A stretch of 64,000 nt of DNA from Elmis aenea (lineage: Eukaryota; Arthropoda; Insecta; Coleoptera; Elmidae), in contig OX393576.1 of assembly GCA_947652605.1 (NCBI GenBank), positions 18,812,575 through 18,876,574 on the forward strand, written 5' to 3'. Each line of letters begins with the position of its first letter. Position 1 is the stretch's first letter. Positions 9,907 through 22,181 of this stretch are shown one piece after another. The notes below the pieces were generated by a model. The model searched no databases, was not told the DNA's origin, and saw only the letters and a list, made by a program, of their open reading frames with translations. The position numbers and the translations under genes are program-made.

Positions 9907-12576
9907 TATGGATATAGTAACGCAGTAAACTACTACGGGTTCATTTGACCGACTGAGTTGTGTCTAATGAACCGTAAATTTTTACTCACCGGTAACATAA
10001 CAGTGTCTAACTTGCAGCTCACGGTATTATAAAAAGTAATAGTTTAAATTTAAGATATACAATATTCCCGTCCTAGGACGGGCTAAGTGCTAGTATGATA
10101 AAATAACCGAAATGGAAATAAATTCATAGAAAATAGAACTTTTTCGATTAGAACTCAAACAGTTGTCAGTGCATAAAAAAAAACACTTTTGTCTGTATCT
10201 CGGTATCTTCCATCTATCAAAGTTATAGAGACAGTGTTTTTTTTTTAAAATTTAATACTCATTAATTGGGATATTATCTACCAATTGACAGATAATTAGT
10301 AAAAATCAAAACTGTTTATTTTCGATTTTATTTTCTTGAGCATTCTTGTACATTATGGTGTTTTCTAACGTTAACATTATTATGAAACTTTACTAAAGTA
10401 TTTTAAAAGTCTAATATAAATATTTCTATTGTCACTTGTTTATTTACAACACTTTGTTGTTTTATGTGGACGTCACAATTGATTTTAACATCATGATAGT
10501 GCAATTTTATTACATCACGATGTAAACCACTCTATAACGTATATTTCACAAATTTAGTGACCAAAAACAAATATTTTGTTTTACAATTGACAGCCGCGAA
10601 ATAAACAAAACGAGAGTGTTGCAAGTGAGTCTTCCATTGTTTTTATTTGTTTTACAGCAGTCAATTTTAAAAACTTTTTTTCCATCAAAACATTGGCAAA
10701 TATTTTTATAGAGTTTTATATCACTGGTAATAAAAACGTATCGATTAAATATGGTAGCATTAGTGTTTGTTATTAAAAAGCAAATGACAATAAAAAATTT
10801 AATAATTGATTTTTACAATACTCTTAAAAAAGTGTCACATTATTGTTACAGTAAGAGCAAACTACACTGTACGGGAAATGCTAAAAAAATGCCGAAAAAA
10901 TAATAATAATAATTTAAATACCTGGCGATTGGGAGATTATATGTTCTCTCTTTTATTCTCACGCCTCTCTACCATGAGTGCGAGGCATTAAGATTATGTA
11001 CCAATTTTAATTTTAGATTATCAACAGGCACCAAGATACGCAACTTATTTCTAATTTAGCTGACTTCTTATATTTCACAATCACTAAAAACCTATGCTGT
11101 TGATTATCATCCCGACATCCCGTATGTTTAAAATTACATTTAAAAACCAAGCAAAATACATTAAGAATCGCATCTTGAACTTTGAGTGTTCGCTCACACT
11201 TGAATAAAAATAATAAGAAATTAATTTGACATATTTCGACACCGCAATATTTCAACAATTACCACCTAAACATTTACATTCAGTTGCTTATAATCAAACT
11301 AGTAACACCGCTACAATATAACAATAATTACAGTCGCGCATATCAAAAATCAAATTAGACACGCCGAACGCCGCCAATTTTGACTCCATCTCGTGTTTTC
11401 AATCCCAAGATGATGAATTACTATGATTTGATTGTGAGGGTCCTCCAAGTAAATCTCAAGTGACGTTTATGCATTTAGCTCTTACAGATTCAATTCAATA
11501 TTGTCAGTTTTTCTGATGTTTTATTTAGTGACGCAATTTTATCAGTTCTGTGTATTCGTTTGTTTTAATAGCTTCAAGATCACACTGCATAAAAAAATAT
11601 GGCGCGTACACTCCTAAAGATTAATTAAAATAATGTTTATATAGGACACAGAGATTACTAAGATGTTCGATTAAAAAGCTTTTAAAATAATATGTCCATA
11701 TTTACTTTTAACTACAATAGGTAGTTTTGCAGATGTATTTTGAAGTACAGAATGTATTTTTTTAAAACAATATTATTAACGGGTTTTATTGCTCTTTTTT
11801 GGTCTTCAGCCTTTTTTAAGAAGCCCCAAATCCTATTTTAACTTAAACTCAAAGATTTAAAAATATTGTTATAAACTGAGTGCTATATTTTCTTAATAAA
11901 TTCCAACTATGAATGCACTGAAAAGCAAATTTGCCAATTTCCAATTAATCGGTTTTAGCTTATCGGCCGATCATTACCTTTCACATTTAATGAATTTTGT
12001 TATATGATTCTTATATCCATAATTCGTGATTATTGTGACTCTTTTGATTTTATTTGGTATATTCTTGATACAGTTAAAAAACACAAAAAAGTTAAAATGC
12101 TTTAAAAAATTAAAAAATTCATACATTACATGATTATGTATGGGTAATGGAATTTTACTACATTTATTTATTTTACAAGTTTTTCAGTCAATCACTGTTT
12201 GTAAATGTTTCATTTTTTTTATTGACTGCTATTGCTCAAAAACTGTATTTATGAAAATTATTTCTATTTTTGTAATGTTTCAGTGTCTATAAATAGGCAT
12301 AGGGCATCGGTAGTCATACACTAAAACTTATATAACAGCGAAAAAAGTACAACTATTGTCACAATCCTATTTGTTCGAAAAAGTGAAAATTATTGGTCGT
12401 TTAAAAAACCAATACTGATAACTGGCAAAAGAGCTCGATACGGCCAAATGCTGATTATCTACCGAATAATCGGCATATTCTTAACCTCAAACAAAGTTTT
12501 TGGTTTTCCGTTTCCTAATAACAAAACTCTTTTAAGACTGTGTATTTCAAGAGTTGCAAAAGTGAAATATTGCATA
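9907..12576. other. No gene recognised; one 16-bp perfect palindrome
   Basis: AT-rich, stop-dense sequence. The only marked structure is CCCGTCCTAGGACGGG at 10067-10082, a perfect palindrome without a T-run, so not a terminator-like feature. Confidence 0.5.
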
Positions 12577-14210
12577 CAGGGTGAGTCACGACGGACGCGT
12601 CGGAGTTTTATGGCCAAACGGTATATATTTTCGAACTTTTGTCGCTGTTAGATTATGTAAGTCAATAAGGGCTACATTTTAAAAATATTTTCAAACATAC
12701 AGGGTGCTCCAAAAAAGAGTGGCGTATCAAAGTTATACTTTTTCTTATGGAACACCCTGTATATTTTTACATTTTTGGATTCCTCTTTAAATTTACTTCA
12801 AAAAATGTATAAGGTTATATGGGTCTAAAGTCAACCGTTTTCGTGAAAATAGAATTTTCATGAAAATACAGTATTTTCAAAAATTTTCAACATTTGAACA
12901 CTTTGACAAGTCTGAAGAAATTCGCTTGGAGATAAAATTGACAATAGATTATGTAACACTTTGCACCACCTACATTTTTAAAATATTATACAGGGCGTTT
13001 TTTACGCTTGGTCAAACTTGTGAAACTTTAAACATCGATAACTCATTTTTTTTAAATACAACACCCTATATTTTTTTATACCGTCTTATAGAAAATTTCA
13101 TTCTCTTTCGAAAATATTCAGGCTGTTTTTCACCTAAAATTGATATTTTCCGAGATATCGCGATTTTATTGTCAATTATTAGGGCAAAGTAATATTTTCA
13201 AGTAGGCTATGAAGGTAGACAGCGGTAATTTGAAACAATTAAAAGAAAAAACCAGAAACTTATAATTTTATCGTTTGCCTACACACTTTTGACATATGTT
13301 TATAGGAAAGTTGTAGTTTTACCATACTTACGTTTAAATAGAGATTTTTTTAAATTATTTATGCATTTATTTATTGGACCAGTGTTATAAGATAATTACT
13401 AAATCCTATAAACCAATTTTTGTCTGTTTACGATACGACACTACGACACTCTACCGAAAACAGTACCAACCATGTTTTTTTTTTAAATGTAAAATTAGAC
13501 AAGTCAGTATTACTTTTTTTTTTTAATCAGCGTATCGTTTGATAATGTATTAGACATTATCAATCGGTTTTTGGGACTTGGCAAACGATCAAACTCAATT
13601 ATATGAAAAATATTGTGGCCCTGATGAGAAACCTCTATTTAAACGTAAAAATGGTAAAACTTCAACTTTCTTATTAAAAAAATGTCAAAAATGTGTAGAA
13701 ACACGACAAAATTATAAGTTTCTTGTTTTTTCTTTCAATTGTTTCAAATTACCGCTGTCTACCTTCATAGCCTACTTGAAAATATTACTTTGCCCTAATA
13801 ATTAAAAATAAAATCGCGATATCTCGGAAAATATCAATTTTAGGTGAAAAACAGCCTGAATATTTTCGAAAGAGAATGAAATTTTCTATAAGACGGTATA
13901 AAAAAATATAGGGTGTTGGATTAAAAAAAAATGAGTTATCGATGTTTAAAGTTTCACAAGTTTGACCAAGCGTAAAAAACTCCCTGTATAATATTTTAAA
14001 AATGTAGGTGGTGCAAAGTGTTACATAATCTATTGTCAATTTTATCTCCAAGCGAATTTCTTCAGACTTGTCAAAGTGTTCAAATGTTGAAAATTTTTGA
14101 AAATACTGTATTTTCATGAAAATTCTATTTATAATCTAACAGCGACAAAAGTTCGAAAATATATACCGTTCGGCCATAAAACTCCGACGCGTCCGTCGTG
14201 ACTCACCCTG
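12577..14210. mobile_element. 1.6-kb near-perfect palindromic element, CAGGGTGAGTCACGACGG end
   Basis: Left and right halves are inverted copies almost to the centre (about 13390). TA flanks both ends (12575-12576, 14211-14212). Each arm contains the same 110-codon frame, once forward (12860-13192) and once reversed (13785-14117), differing at a few residues; this mirrored pair follows from the palindrome. The left arm has about 190 bp (12655-12845) that the right arm lacks. That insert contains a mini palindrome, CAGGGTGCTCC (12701) to GGAACACCCTG (12748). No transposase motif is visible, so the element is probably non-autonomous. Confidence 0.9.
12655..12845. repeat. Asymmetric insert in the left arm, with its own CAGGGTG ends
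   Basis: The sequence is absent at the mirror position near 14130. It holds a 60-odd-bp fold-back bounded by TACAGGGTGCTCC and GGAACACCCTGTATA. It may be a younger insertion with surrounding sequence, or a segment deleted from the right arm. Confidence 0.6.
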
Positions 14211-14212
14211 TA

Positions 14213-15705
14213 TAGTTTTAAGAACATTTATTTTAAGAATATTTATCCAAATAGCTTTATAAACTATAAACTCTTTTATTTCATAAACTTTAATCAGGTG
14301 TTAAAACTTATTGATTACAACATGACTATAAAATAAATTAAAACTATGGAAGTAAACCTATAAGCATAAAAATTTTGAATATATCCGCAACTAATTAAAT
14401 TTTTCTTATATCTACAATTTACTGGTAACAAGAATTTATTTAATACGCTAGATATTCTTGAACTGAATAATTCATATTCTTCTAAGCTCCCGATCTGTCG
14501 CTGATCCAGGAATACTCATGCGATAATACCCTTCACCACAGTGAAACATGAATTTAATACTGTTGTCTGTACAAGATGTTTAAACACTATCAAACGCGAA
14601 CTGTTTCATACACTTATCGCTGGGTTATTGATTAAAAACCCCACTTTAATTACGGTGTAGAGTCTGATGGCACATAAGATAACGTTCTGCTCCTGTGAAC
14701 ATGGAGCAAAAAATTAAGCAGTGCACTTTGCATTATCATGCTGAAAATCATTCTATAATATTATTAAACGACGGATATACATTATTAAATTTTATATTGT
14801 TACTCGATACTGTCCAATGTTTTTTTTTTAATACAGGCATCGCTTGTATTTTCTTTTGTGTGTCAGAAAGTTTCTAATAAAATTAATTGCTTATCTGCCG
14901 ATTACCGATTAACCGGCCTATCATTGTCTTTCACATTTAAATCATTGAATTAAATAAAAAGTCTTTATTGCTACTTAATTTTGATTTTAGTTCGTTTCTT
15001 CATGAGATACGTAGAAACTATAAAACAGCGGTAAAATGCAAAGTATAGGTCATGGCTTAAAATTTGAAATATTTTTTTGTATCTGCTTTATAATTGAAGA
15101 GAAACAAAATTAATTATGTTTATTAAAAGTGTCTTTAGGATTCTACTTTTGTTTTTAGTATTGTAAGGTGTTTTTCCTTATTTGTAGTTCAAAAATTATG
15201 TGTTTGTTCATCACAATATCTGTTTTACTTGTGATTTTCATATCAATTAAAAAGTAACAATATTTTCATCTAATCTACGTATTGGTATTTAAATTTAATA
15301 ATAATTGATTATTCGACCAAAATACCGGTTAACGATTTTTTGGCAAAACAGCCGATTCAGTCGATTAACGATTAATTGGTACGTTTATAAAACAATATGC
15401 GAACCACAAAAAACACGTTCGTTTCTTTTACAGGACTATTAAATAGAGACAGGCCCCGCGAAAAGGGAGGACTACGAACTACGAGTACAACTATATCGAG
15501 CCCCGGACTTAACCCTCTATGTTGCAAAGAGAAAAATTATATTTAATCAGCTGCTTCGTCTGGGATGTTAAAATTAATATTTAATTGTGTACACAAAAAT
15601 TCAAGCATTATCTAAAAAGAATACGTAATGCGATCCTCAGATCACATTGGGAACAACGGTTCATATTTTGGTCATGACAGACATTTTTTGATTACAAAAG
15701 ATATA
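14213..15705. other. No feature recognised
   Basis: AT-rich spacer. A single element end, TACAGGGTGTCACAGTC, lies at its right limit (15704); no partner end was found close by. Confidence 0.5.
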
Positions 15706-16024
15706 CAGGGTGTCACAGTCTTACAAGGGCCTCATTTTTCGCGTTTTTTTCCGAAACCATTTAAGGTTTTTTCAAAAACTTTGCACCATTTTACTTGCAA
15801 AGGATGCGCGAATTGGTAAGTAGAAGAATTTTTATTTTATCTGACGGTTTCATGGCCAACGCGAACTCGAAAATTACTTTTATTATTCAACTTTTCCCTA
15901 TTTTTCCGAAGGGAACGGCCAGTGGCACGTATAACTATACAAAACATTTAGTTTTGATGTTCTTGATGCAATAAACACAGTCTTGATCAGATTCTAGAGA
16001 CAGCATATCGTGACCCTCCCTTGT

Positions 16025-16493
16025 GAGTTCTGGCCACCCCATTTTCTTCTTTAGTTGTATATTTAATTAAATGAAATATGATATGTGTAAATAACCCAAT
16101 TGTTTGAACAAATACCTATACACTATTGTTTCACTTTCGGTTTCCCCGGAAATGACTCTAACTTTGTTATTTCAAATAGAACACCCTGTATATTTTTACA
16201 TTTTTGGAAATAGCAAACAATTTAAAATACAACTGCACTCTTTTGGTTTATGTTCCACTACCATTCCGAAAAAAAAATGACACAAAATAATGCAGTTGTA
16301 TTAAAAATTGCGTCCTATTTCCAAAAATGTAAAAATATACAATGTGTTCCATTTGAAATAACAAACTTAGGGCCATTTCCGGAAGTAAACAATAGTGTAT
16401 ATATGTTTAAACAAACAGGTTTTTTACACATATCATGTCTAAAATTTCATTTAAAACTAAAGAAAAAATGGGGTGGCCACTGGCCAGAACTCA
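16025..16493. mobile_element. Palindromic element, GAGTTCTGGCC ends
   Basis: GAGTTCTGGCCACCCCATTT on the left is mirrored by AAAATGGGGTGGCCACTGGCC and AGAACTC on the right. Inside lie CACTTTCGGTTTCCCCGGAA and its mirror, and GAACACCCTGTATATTTTTA at 16180 with a mirror at 16333. The inner part is shared with the elements at 34029-34813 and 37113-38349, but the outer 30 bp differ. It sits next to, and possibly inside, the mariner gene remnant that continues at 16494. Confidence 0.75.
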
Positions 16494-16558
16494 GTTACTT
16501 GCGGCTTCCCGAGAGCTGTGAGCATAAATTCTATCGTTTTGCCGGTTAAACTTTTCTA

Positions 16559-17623
16559 TATATATATATATATATCGGTTTATAACGTTCTCCGACGTTT
16601 TCCAATTTCCAGCTTCCATTTTTCTCGGTCATTCCATGTATCGTCTTCTAGTTCTCTCTCCCTGATGTCCTTATATATGCCTTCTCTCCAACTTCTTCTT
16701 GGTCTGCCTGGTTTTCTTCTGCCTTTGGGCTGCCAGTTTAGAATTTGTTTAGGGATTCTATATTCCTCCATTCGCTGTACGTGTCCGTACCATATTAGTT
16801 GTTTATTTTTGATGTCATCCGTAATCGTATGTGTAATATGCATTATTTCCCTTATACGCTGGTTTGTTATTTTTTCTCTCCTTGATCTTCCTGCCGCTCT
16901 TCTCCAAAAATCCATTTCTGTTGCTTTCAATATATTCTCTGTTCTGTTTTTTAGCGGCCATACTTCTGAGCTGTAGGTTATAATGCTTTTTATTACTGTA
17001 TTATAAATTAGTTTTTTATTTTCCTTTGTAATTTTTTTATCCCATATAACACTGTTCAGCATCGAGATTGCTGCTCTACCCAGCCTATTTCTCTCTTTAA
17101 CTGCATCGTCCAGCGTGCCCTCTCGTGAAATCTTCAGTCCCAGATACTTGTATTCTTTACAATTCTTTATATGTTCTCCCTCTTCTAGTATTAGGTCTTG
17201 TTGTTGTCCACCTATACACATATATTTGGTCTTTTCAAAATTCACTTCTAAACCCCATTTTCTGTATTCTTCGATAAGTTTTCTCGTCATATAGTTCAAA
17301 TCGTCATACTCCTGAGCCACCACCACTTGATCATCTGCAAAGCATAGTGTATAAAGTATGGTATCGGTGAGGAGTACACCCATTGTCCCACACTTCTTCT
17401 TCCAGTGTTTTAAAACCTCTTCGAGGTATATTTTGAAGAGGGTTGGTGATGTACAGCAACCTTGCTTTAATCCCTTTGACGATATGAAACCTGATGTTAT
17501 TTGTTTTCCGACTTTAATTTTTATTGTAGGTTGGTAATAAAGCGTTTTCACAGCGTTTATCAATTCGACATTAATGTTGGTTCCTTCCAAAGTTTGCCAG
17601 ATCTTACTTAGAGGAACATTGTC
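16559..17623 (-). mobile_element. 5'-truncated RTE-like non-LTR retrotransposon
   Basis: The insert is 1,065 bp. TAGAAAAGTT (read on the minus strand) occurs at both edges, at 17624-17633 and 16549-16558. This 10-bp duplication marks a real retrotransposition event. The coding end is followed by a short (TA)n tail instead of poly-A. The 5' end is truncated within the RT domain, starting DNVPLSKIWQTLEG. The host sequence on both sides is one transposase gene, so this insertion is younger than the mariner copy. Confidence 0.88.
16580..17623 (-). CDS. Reverse transcriptase C-terminal two-thirds, RTE-like, open frame
   Basis: An uninterrupted frame of about 347 codons encodes part of a non-LTR RT and its C-terminal tail. 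A TTG at 17590 is not a real start: the frame is open to the truncation point at 17623. Counting from that TTG, KGLKQGCCTSPTLF is at about 39-52, the catalytic FADD at about 84-87 (LCFADDQVVVAQ), KYLGLKIS near 148, and ITYSSEVWPLKN near 208. The C-terminal block has KQLIWYGHVQRMEE, then KGRRKPGRPRRSWREG, which is typical of this endonuclease-RT family. The catalytic residues and motif order are intact. The apurinic endonuclease and the start of the RT are missing, so the copy is dead on arrival. It is the best preserved of about five related fragments in the window (8.4-9.6, 31-33, 44, 61 and 62.3-63.3 kb). Confidence 0.88.
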   Translation of the reverse strand, partial: DNVPLSKIWQTLEGTNINVELINAVKTLYYQPTIKIKVGKQITSGFISSKGLKQGCCTSPTLFKIYLEEVLKHWKKKCGTMGVLLTDTILYTLCFADDQVVVAQEYDDLNYMTRKLIEEYRKWGLEVNFEKTKYMCIGGQQQDLILEEGEHIKNCKEYKYLGLKISREGTLDDAVKERNRLGRAAISMLNSVIWDKKITKENKKLIYNTVIKSIITYSSEVWPLKNRTENILKATEMDFWRRAAGRSRREKITNQRIREIMHITHTITDDIKNKQLIWYGHVQRMEEYRIPKQILNWQPKGRRKPGRPRRSWREGIYKDIRERELEDDTWNDREKWKLEIGKRRRTL

Positions 17624-18242
17624 AACTTTTCTACGACAGTGAAAAATTTTTCATCTGTAAAAATAATTTTTCGATGATTCCCTTTCCCGTGTCGCTGATG
17701 CAATCTCTTTGCTCTTGTTTGACGTAAAGTTGCAGCTGACCTATCCTTCTTCGAGAAGCACCAAGTCCAGGGTCTTCCTTAATAATTCGTGAAATGGTTC
17801 TTGAAGGGATTTTCATTTCCCTTGCCATGATTTTTTGCTTTCGGAGCGGATTTCTGCGAATTCTTTCGGCGACAACTTTGACAACCGCTCTAGTCCTTGT
17901 CTCACGTGGCTGACCGCTTCTTGGTCTGTCATCGACAGAAGACATCTCATTGAATCGATTTATGGTTCGATAAATATTTTTTTTTGTTATTTTCAAAAGT
18001 TTCAGCAAGTTAAAAATCTCCCGTGGTGTTTTATTACACTTGTGCAACGCGATTACCGCAATACGGTCCTCTTTGACACCCCACTCCATGTTTACCGTTT
18101 GACATATCAAGATAAAATGTTTTGTTTAAAATGGTTTAGGGCCAACTTCAGTTATGATTTACAAATAAATACAAAAAAGTCAATTGAAAATTATGTAGAG
18201 GTCTTTGAAAAGTAGGGACAGAACTTATGGCAAGACTGTGTA

Positions 18243-20145
18243 TAGCATAAATACACGTCCCTACACATTACTTTGGGCACTACATCACAATTTGGTTTTT
18301 TACCTCGCCCCCTAATATCTGAAAATATCGGCTTATGTCCAACTTCGTCTCTTCCTAATTTATTACTCAGACATCCTTTTCTCTTCTTTTTATTGATTTA
18401 AGGGCTGGATCGTCCTGTCTTTTTAAAATACCTTTCCTTTCATGGCACAGACGTAATTTAATATTAATTTAAAATCTAAAAGACCAAATTGGTCTCTTTT
18501 ACTCAGTTCGCAAGATAAACAAAAAATAATAATTTTAAATCATTTCAACTTGATGTGACATCAAAGTCACAGAGTAAAATTTTAAACATTATGAATAGCT
18601 ATTGTAAAAAACCTCTATGTTTAGAATTACATAAACGAACCTTAATGCATATTACTGCAAATAAATATTTAGGGTTTCATTTAAAAAAAGAGGAGTTATT
18701 AGGTATATGTTTAATATAGAACGCCACAACAGGTACAGACATGTATTAATAAGCTTCACTTTGGTACTATCTAGTGGCGTAAAATTAAACTAAAATAGAA
18801 TGAAAGATAACTGGCTGGACTGCCATATTGTTAACTTGAAGTAACAGTGGTACATAAAAAAATAGAACAGAAACTCAGATTAAAATAATAATTTGTACCC
18901 TGAAGAAACACTAGTCTATAGAGGGTTAAGGGGGCCTACATGCATAGCTAGTAATGAGATAAACGAAATGTACTTTGTATATAGTTTATAATAATATTGG
19001 CAATGGTGTATATTGATGTAGCTTCTTTTCAATGGTGGCACCAATCCGAAAAAATCCGCGTCATCTTTCGTCGCGTTTCGCTCGTCTATGTCAAGAGGCC
19101 GCCCGCTCGACAGAGGGCCCACAAACGATTAGAGTAACAGGCCCCAAAATTTCTGTCGCCGGGTCAGAATAGAAACATCTTTGACTATTTTTAATGCTAC
19201 ATTTACTACGCAAAAAAGATTTGCACATTTAATTTTTTTCTTACTTAATGACATCATGTGTTAATAAAAACGCTACAGACTTTCAGAAAAAGTTTCGCGG
19301 AAATATAGGTGTGCTAAAGAACTTCGCAAAGAAATGTGTTTTACGTGTTTAGTAAAAATATAAACTGAAAATGGGTACCTAAATTGTACCCAGTTCCCAA
19401 AATATTCTTAAAAATGATGGTTACTTGTAACCTTTTTATTATCAATAAAAGAAATTTGAAATTTAATAGAGTAATATCTATTTAGGCAAAAGCCTAAATC
19501 GCGTAGTTTCGTAGAAACTGCAACAGCCTGCTTAGAGTTTAAGTAGCAATCGATCTTTTTTTGTTTTTAAATTTTCATCGAAAATAAGTCACATTGTTTT
19601 TAAGATGGTAGGTATTGTAGAACTTTTATAGAAAAATTAAGTTTAAATAATTTAGAGTTTTTCAGTTTTGTCAATGTAAATATCTTAGAAATCGCAAAAC
19701 TGTTAACTAATACTTTAAGTTAGAAGCAAATGAAATGACATCTAATAGATGCTGAAATTAAACTTTGAAATGGTTGTTATTCGCCTTCGGCTGAGTATTA
19801 AGTTAAGTATCTCGGAGGTTATACAATCTCTAAGTCACCGTTTCCTTCCTTTCGTTAGATATATTGCTTCTGGGCAAAATGCCTACACTGTAAAATTCTT
19901 GTTTTAGACACTGAAGTAAAATGAAAATCAATAGTCACCTTTATTAAACCCCGTGGATCAGCCTAAATATATTTTGAGTGTATTAACTTGCGTTTCAGGT
20001 TGTTGTATATTGTCGAAAGAGTCTCTTGCAATTTTCAGGAAAAATCGTGCTGTGATATTGGATTAGACGTTAAAAGAGAATAAAATTTATTCGAAACGTT
20101 TATATAAAAAATATTAGTTACATTATAATCTGAGGTACTTTAACA
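18243..20145. other. No gene supported
   Basis: AT-rich spacer. A locally GC-rich piece at 19035-19125, with GGGCCC next to it and GGGGGCC at 18930, might be a decayed hAT-type MITE, but the ends do not align well enough to call. Confidence 0.4.
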
Positions 20146-20484
20146 TTACCTTAATATCAATCTTACAACTATATTAATTGCGCTCCTCTTATCGATCCAT
20201 GTTCTATGTAAGCATCCCTTATTAAGTCTAATTTGACCTACAACTTTTTTATCCAAGTGAATTAATTTACATAAAAGATCCGCTATTTCCTTATACTGAT
20301 CTATCTCTTTTAACGGTTTAAAATTATTCTTCAAGAAATGGTAGTTAAATGATAGCTCACTACACTCTTTAATAGAAACACTTATTATGTTGGTTCTAAA
20401 CAAATGCTCGCTTACTACATAATTCTGAACAAATTGTTGTATTAACTTTCGGAAATTGCTTTGTAATTTACTAGCTGTAAACAT
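20146..20484 (-). CDS. Unrecognised 112-codon open frame, possible exon
   Basis: The frame starts with ATG at 20484 and encodes a mixed, protein-like sequence rich in K, L and I (MFTASKLQSNFRKLIQQF at the start; KEIADLLCKLIHLDKKVVGQ in the middle). It does not lie in a repeat I can identify, unlike nearly all other frames here. Near its end is a good splice-donor-like string, GTAAGA (minus strand, about 20170), with another, GTAATG, just at the stop. It could therefore be a first or internal exon of a host gene. There are no membrane segments or family motifs I recognise. A chance frame in AT-rich DNA remains possible. Confidence 0.3.
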   Translation of the reverse strand: MFTASKLQSNFRKLIQQFVQNYVVSEHLFRTNIISVSIKECSELSFNYHFLKNNFKPLKEIDQYKEIADLLCKLIHLDKKVVGQIRLNKGCLHRTWIDKRSAINIVVRLILR

Positions 20485-21875
20485 CCTTTTTTTAAATAAT
20501 TATTGTAAGTTGCAAAAGTTAAACGAGAAATAAATAATTTACACACTAATCCCTAGTACGTGTTTATTTCAAGGTATTATTTACTCTTATTTTAAGTATG
20601 TGTTAAATTTACCCATTAAAATTAATTTATATTTAATATTTTTGTACAAGTAATTACTTGTTATTGCTCTTTGTTTTAACTAAGAACAATAAATTTTTAT
20701 AGCACAGATTTGACGATGAAAAATGTAATCTTTCATTACTACAACTACCGGCTCACTATCATGAGCTGCAACAAAACTGATTTGGTCCCCTCCGACAACC
20801 ATCTGCTTCCAAACAAGAAAAAACACTTGGCAAGACAAAAATGTTCATCAAATGGGGAGGTATCATGAGGTTGTAGTATCGCTAAAAAAAATTGTGCTTA
20901 GAAGAGATTACATAGAAAAACAAAAGTTATTTTTAACCTATTAAACAAGGTCACTACGTCAGTGAGCGAATTTTTCAATGCATCTATGTAATATGTACGT
21001 ACACTAAATAAAAATGGTGAAGGCGCCGGTTGGAACTTTATGACGTTTTCCCACTCTTCACTCAATATGTTACACATGTGAAATGGCTTGCTTGCTTGTT
21101 GGGATATTTCACAAATAATTAAATAATGTGTGCTCTCAAATGTTTCGCAAACAGGAACATTTGTGAAGTACACAAAATTTTACACATGCGTTTATAAATA
21201 AACAGCTGAAGAACAAAATTAATGATAAAAGAATCATAAGTAACGTTGAAGCAAAACTCGACATATCTATCGGTGTAAATAGGAAAGAAACTTTACAGAA
21301 ACTTATTCAACAATATAATATAACCTATGGCAAACCCAGTTTAAAGAAATAAAAGCAACACAAAAACTTTTATAAAATAAATAACATATATGTTACAGAG
21401 CAGCAACGAAGACACTACAAAATGTATTAGGATTTCAGGTGAACTATTACATAAATTCAACAATACGAGTTTAAATCTAATCCATTTGTGAAAACTTTTC
21501 CTGCATCTACAGATCTCCACGATTTCCTGGTTATAATGCACCGACAGTCATGTCTTGAGCACACACTTAACAGATCTCATAGATTTGACTTACAATCATA
21601 CTTTTTCTATTAGCACATCAGATAACAATTTTCTAAGCTATTTGAACGTATATCGATCATATTCACTGTCACTGTATATTAATAGTGAAGACAGGGCGTA
21701 CCCAAGAGTAATGTGGTATACAGCGTGTATGTTTCAAAGCGAAGAAGATGGGGATCTCAGAAACCGTGAGAGGTGGTACGATGGTTAAATTAGCGAAAAA
21801 ACTCGTTTTACGTGCTTGTTAAGAATCTGTACTAAATGACTCGTTAATTAAATTTTCCAACGACAACGAACTATA
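20485..21875. other. No feature recognised
   Basis: AT-rich spacer. A short inverted pair, CTACAAC at 20739 and GTTGTAG at 20871, may be chance. The 77-codon frame at 21555-21788 has no recognised content. Confidence 0.4.
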
Positions 21876-22105
21876 CAGCGTCATTCAAAAAGTTTGCAAC
21901 AAATGGAAAGAAATTTAATTATTAATTTTTCAGAAAATTTTATTTCTGATCAAAGTTGGTGCATGGTCTAAAACTAAAACTAATTTTAAGATTTAAAAAA
22001 TCAATTAAAAGTCATAGGACACTAGCTTTTAGCGATTTTTGAAATATTTTCTAGAATAAAGTGCCCTTATTTTAGGAGATACAAAAAAAAAATATACAAA
22101 AAAGT
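21876..22105. mobile_element. Half copy of the CAGCGTCATTC MITE
   Basis: Starts CAGCGTCATTCAAAAAGTTT after TA and follows one arm of the 7962-8443 element (AAAGTTGGTGCATGGTCTAA, TTAGCGATTTTTGAAATATT) to about its middle. The other end is missing; the Penelope-like element begins 75 bp later. Confidence 0.8.
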
Positions 22106-22181
22106 TATTTAGAATCCAACAAGAAGATTATGTTAAAATAATTTTAGTTTTTTTTAATTCTTTAATGTACCTACTCTAATA

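Larger units (their letters stand above)
16494..18240 (-). pseudogene. Mariner-type transposase gene interrupted by a retrotransposon
   Basis: On the minus strand the element starts at 18240 with CACAGTCTTGCCATAAGTTC, next to TA. A transposase frame begins near 18089 (MEWGVKEDRIAVIAL). Residues 1-120 form the paired helix-turn-helix DNA-binding region, with the linker DDRPRSGQPRETRTRA. A frameshift near 17735 moves the frame to RHGKGNHRKIIFTDEKFF, which contains the first catalytic Asp (FTDEK), then VVEK. There a retrotransposon interrupts it (16559-17623). Beyond the insert the transposase resumes as KFNRQNDRIYAHSSREA (16549-16500 on the minus strand). The remaining catalytic region is not recognisable beyond the palindromic element at 16025-16493. 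The gene is inactive: frameshifted, interrupted and lacking its last two catalytic residues. Confidence 0.85.

Noticed and set aside
10067..10082. Terminator or operator at CCCGTCCTAGGACGGG
   Set aside because: An isolated perfect palindrome without T-run or neighbouring gene; may be chance or a repeat fragment.
12860..14117. Two nearly identical 110-codon proteins in opposite orientation, like a duplicated gene pair
   Set aside because: They are the two arms of one palindromic transposon; no motif, and mirrored position explains the identity.
16473..16976. 167-codon plus-strand protein with hydrophobic runs
   Set aside because: It is antisense to the well-supported RT on the minus strand.
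18916..19125. Conserved-looking minus-strand frame with GLVPPLKRSY
   Set aside because: The only support is a GC-rich stretch next to GGGCCC; it could be a decayed hAT-type MITE and no protein family is recognised.
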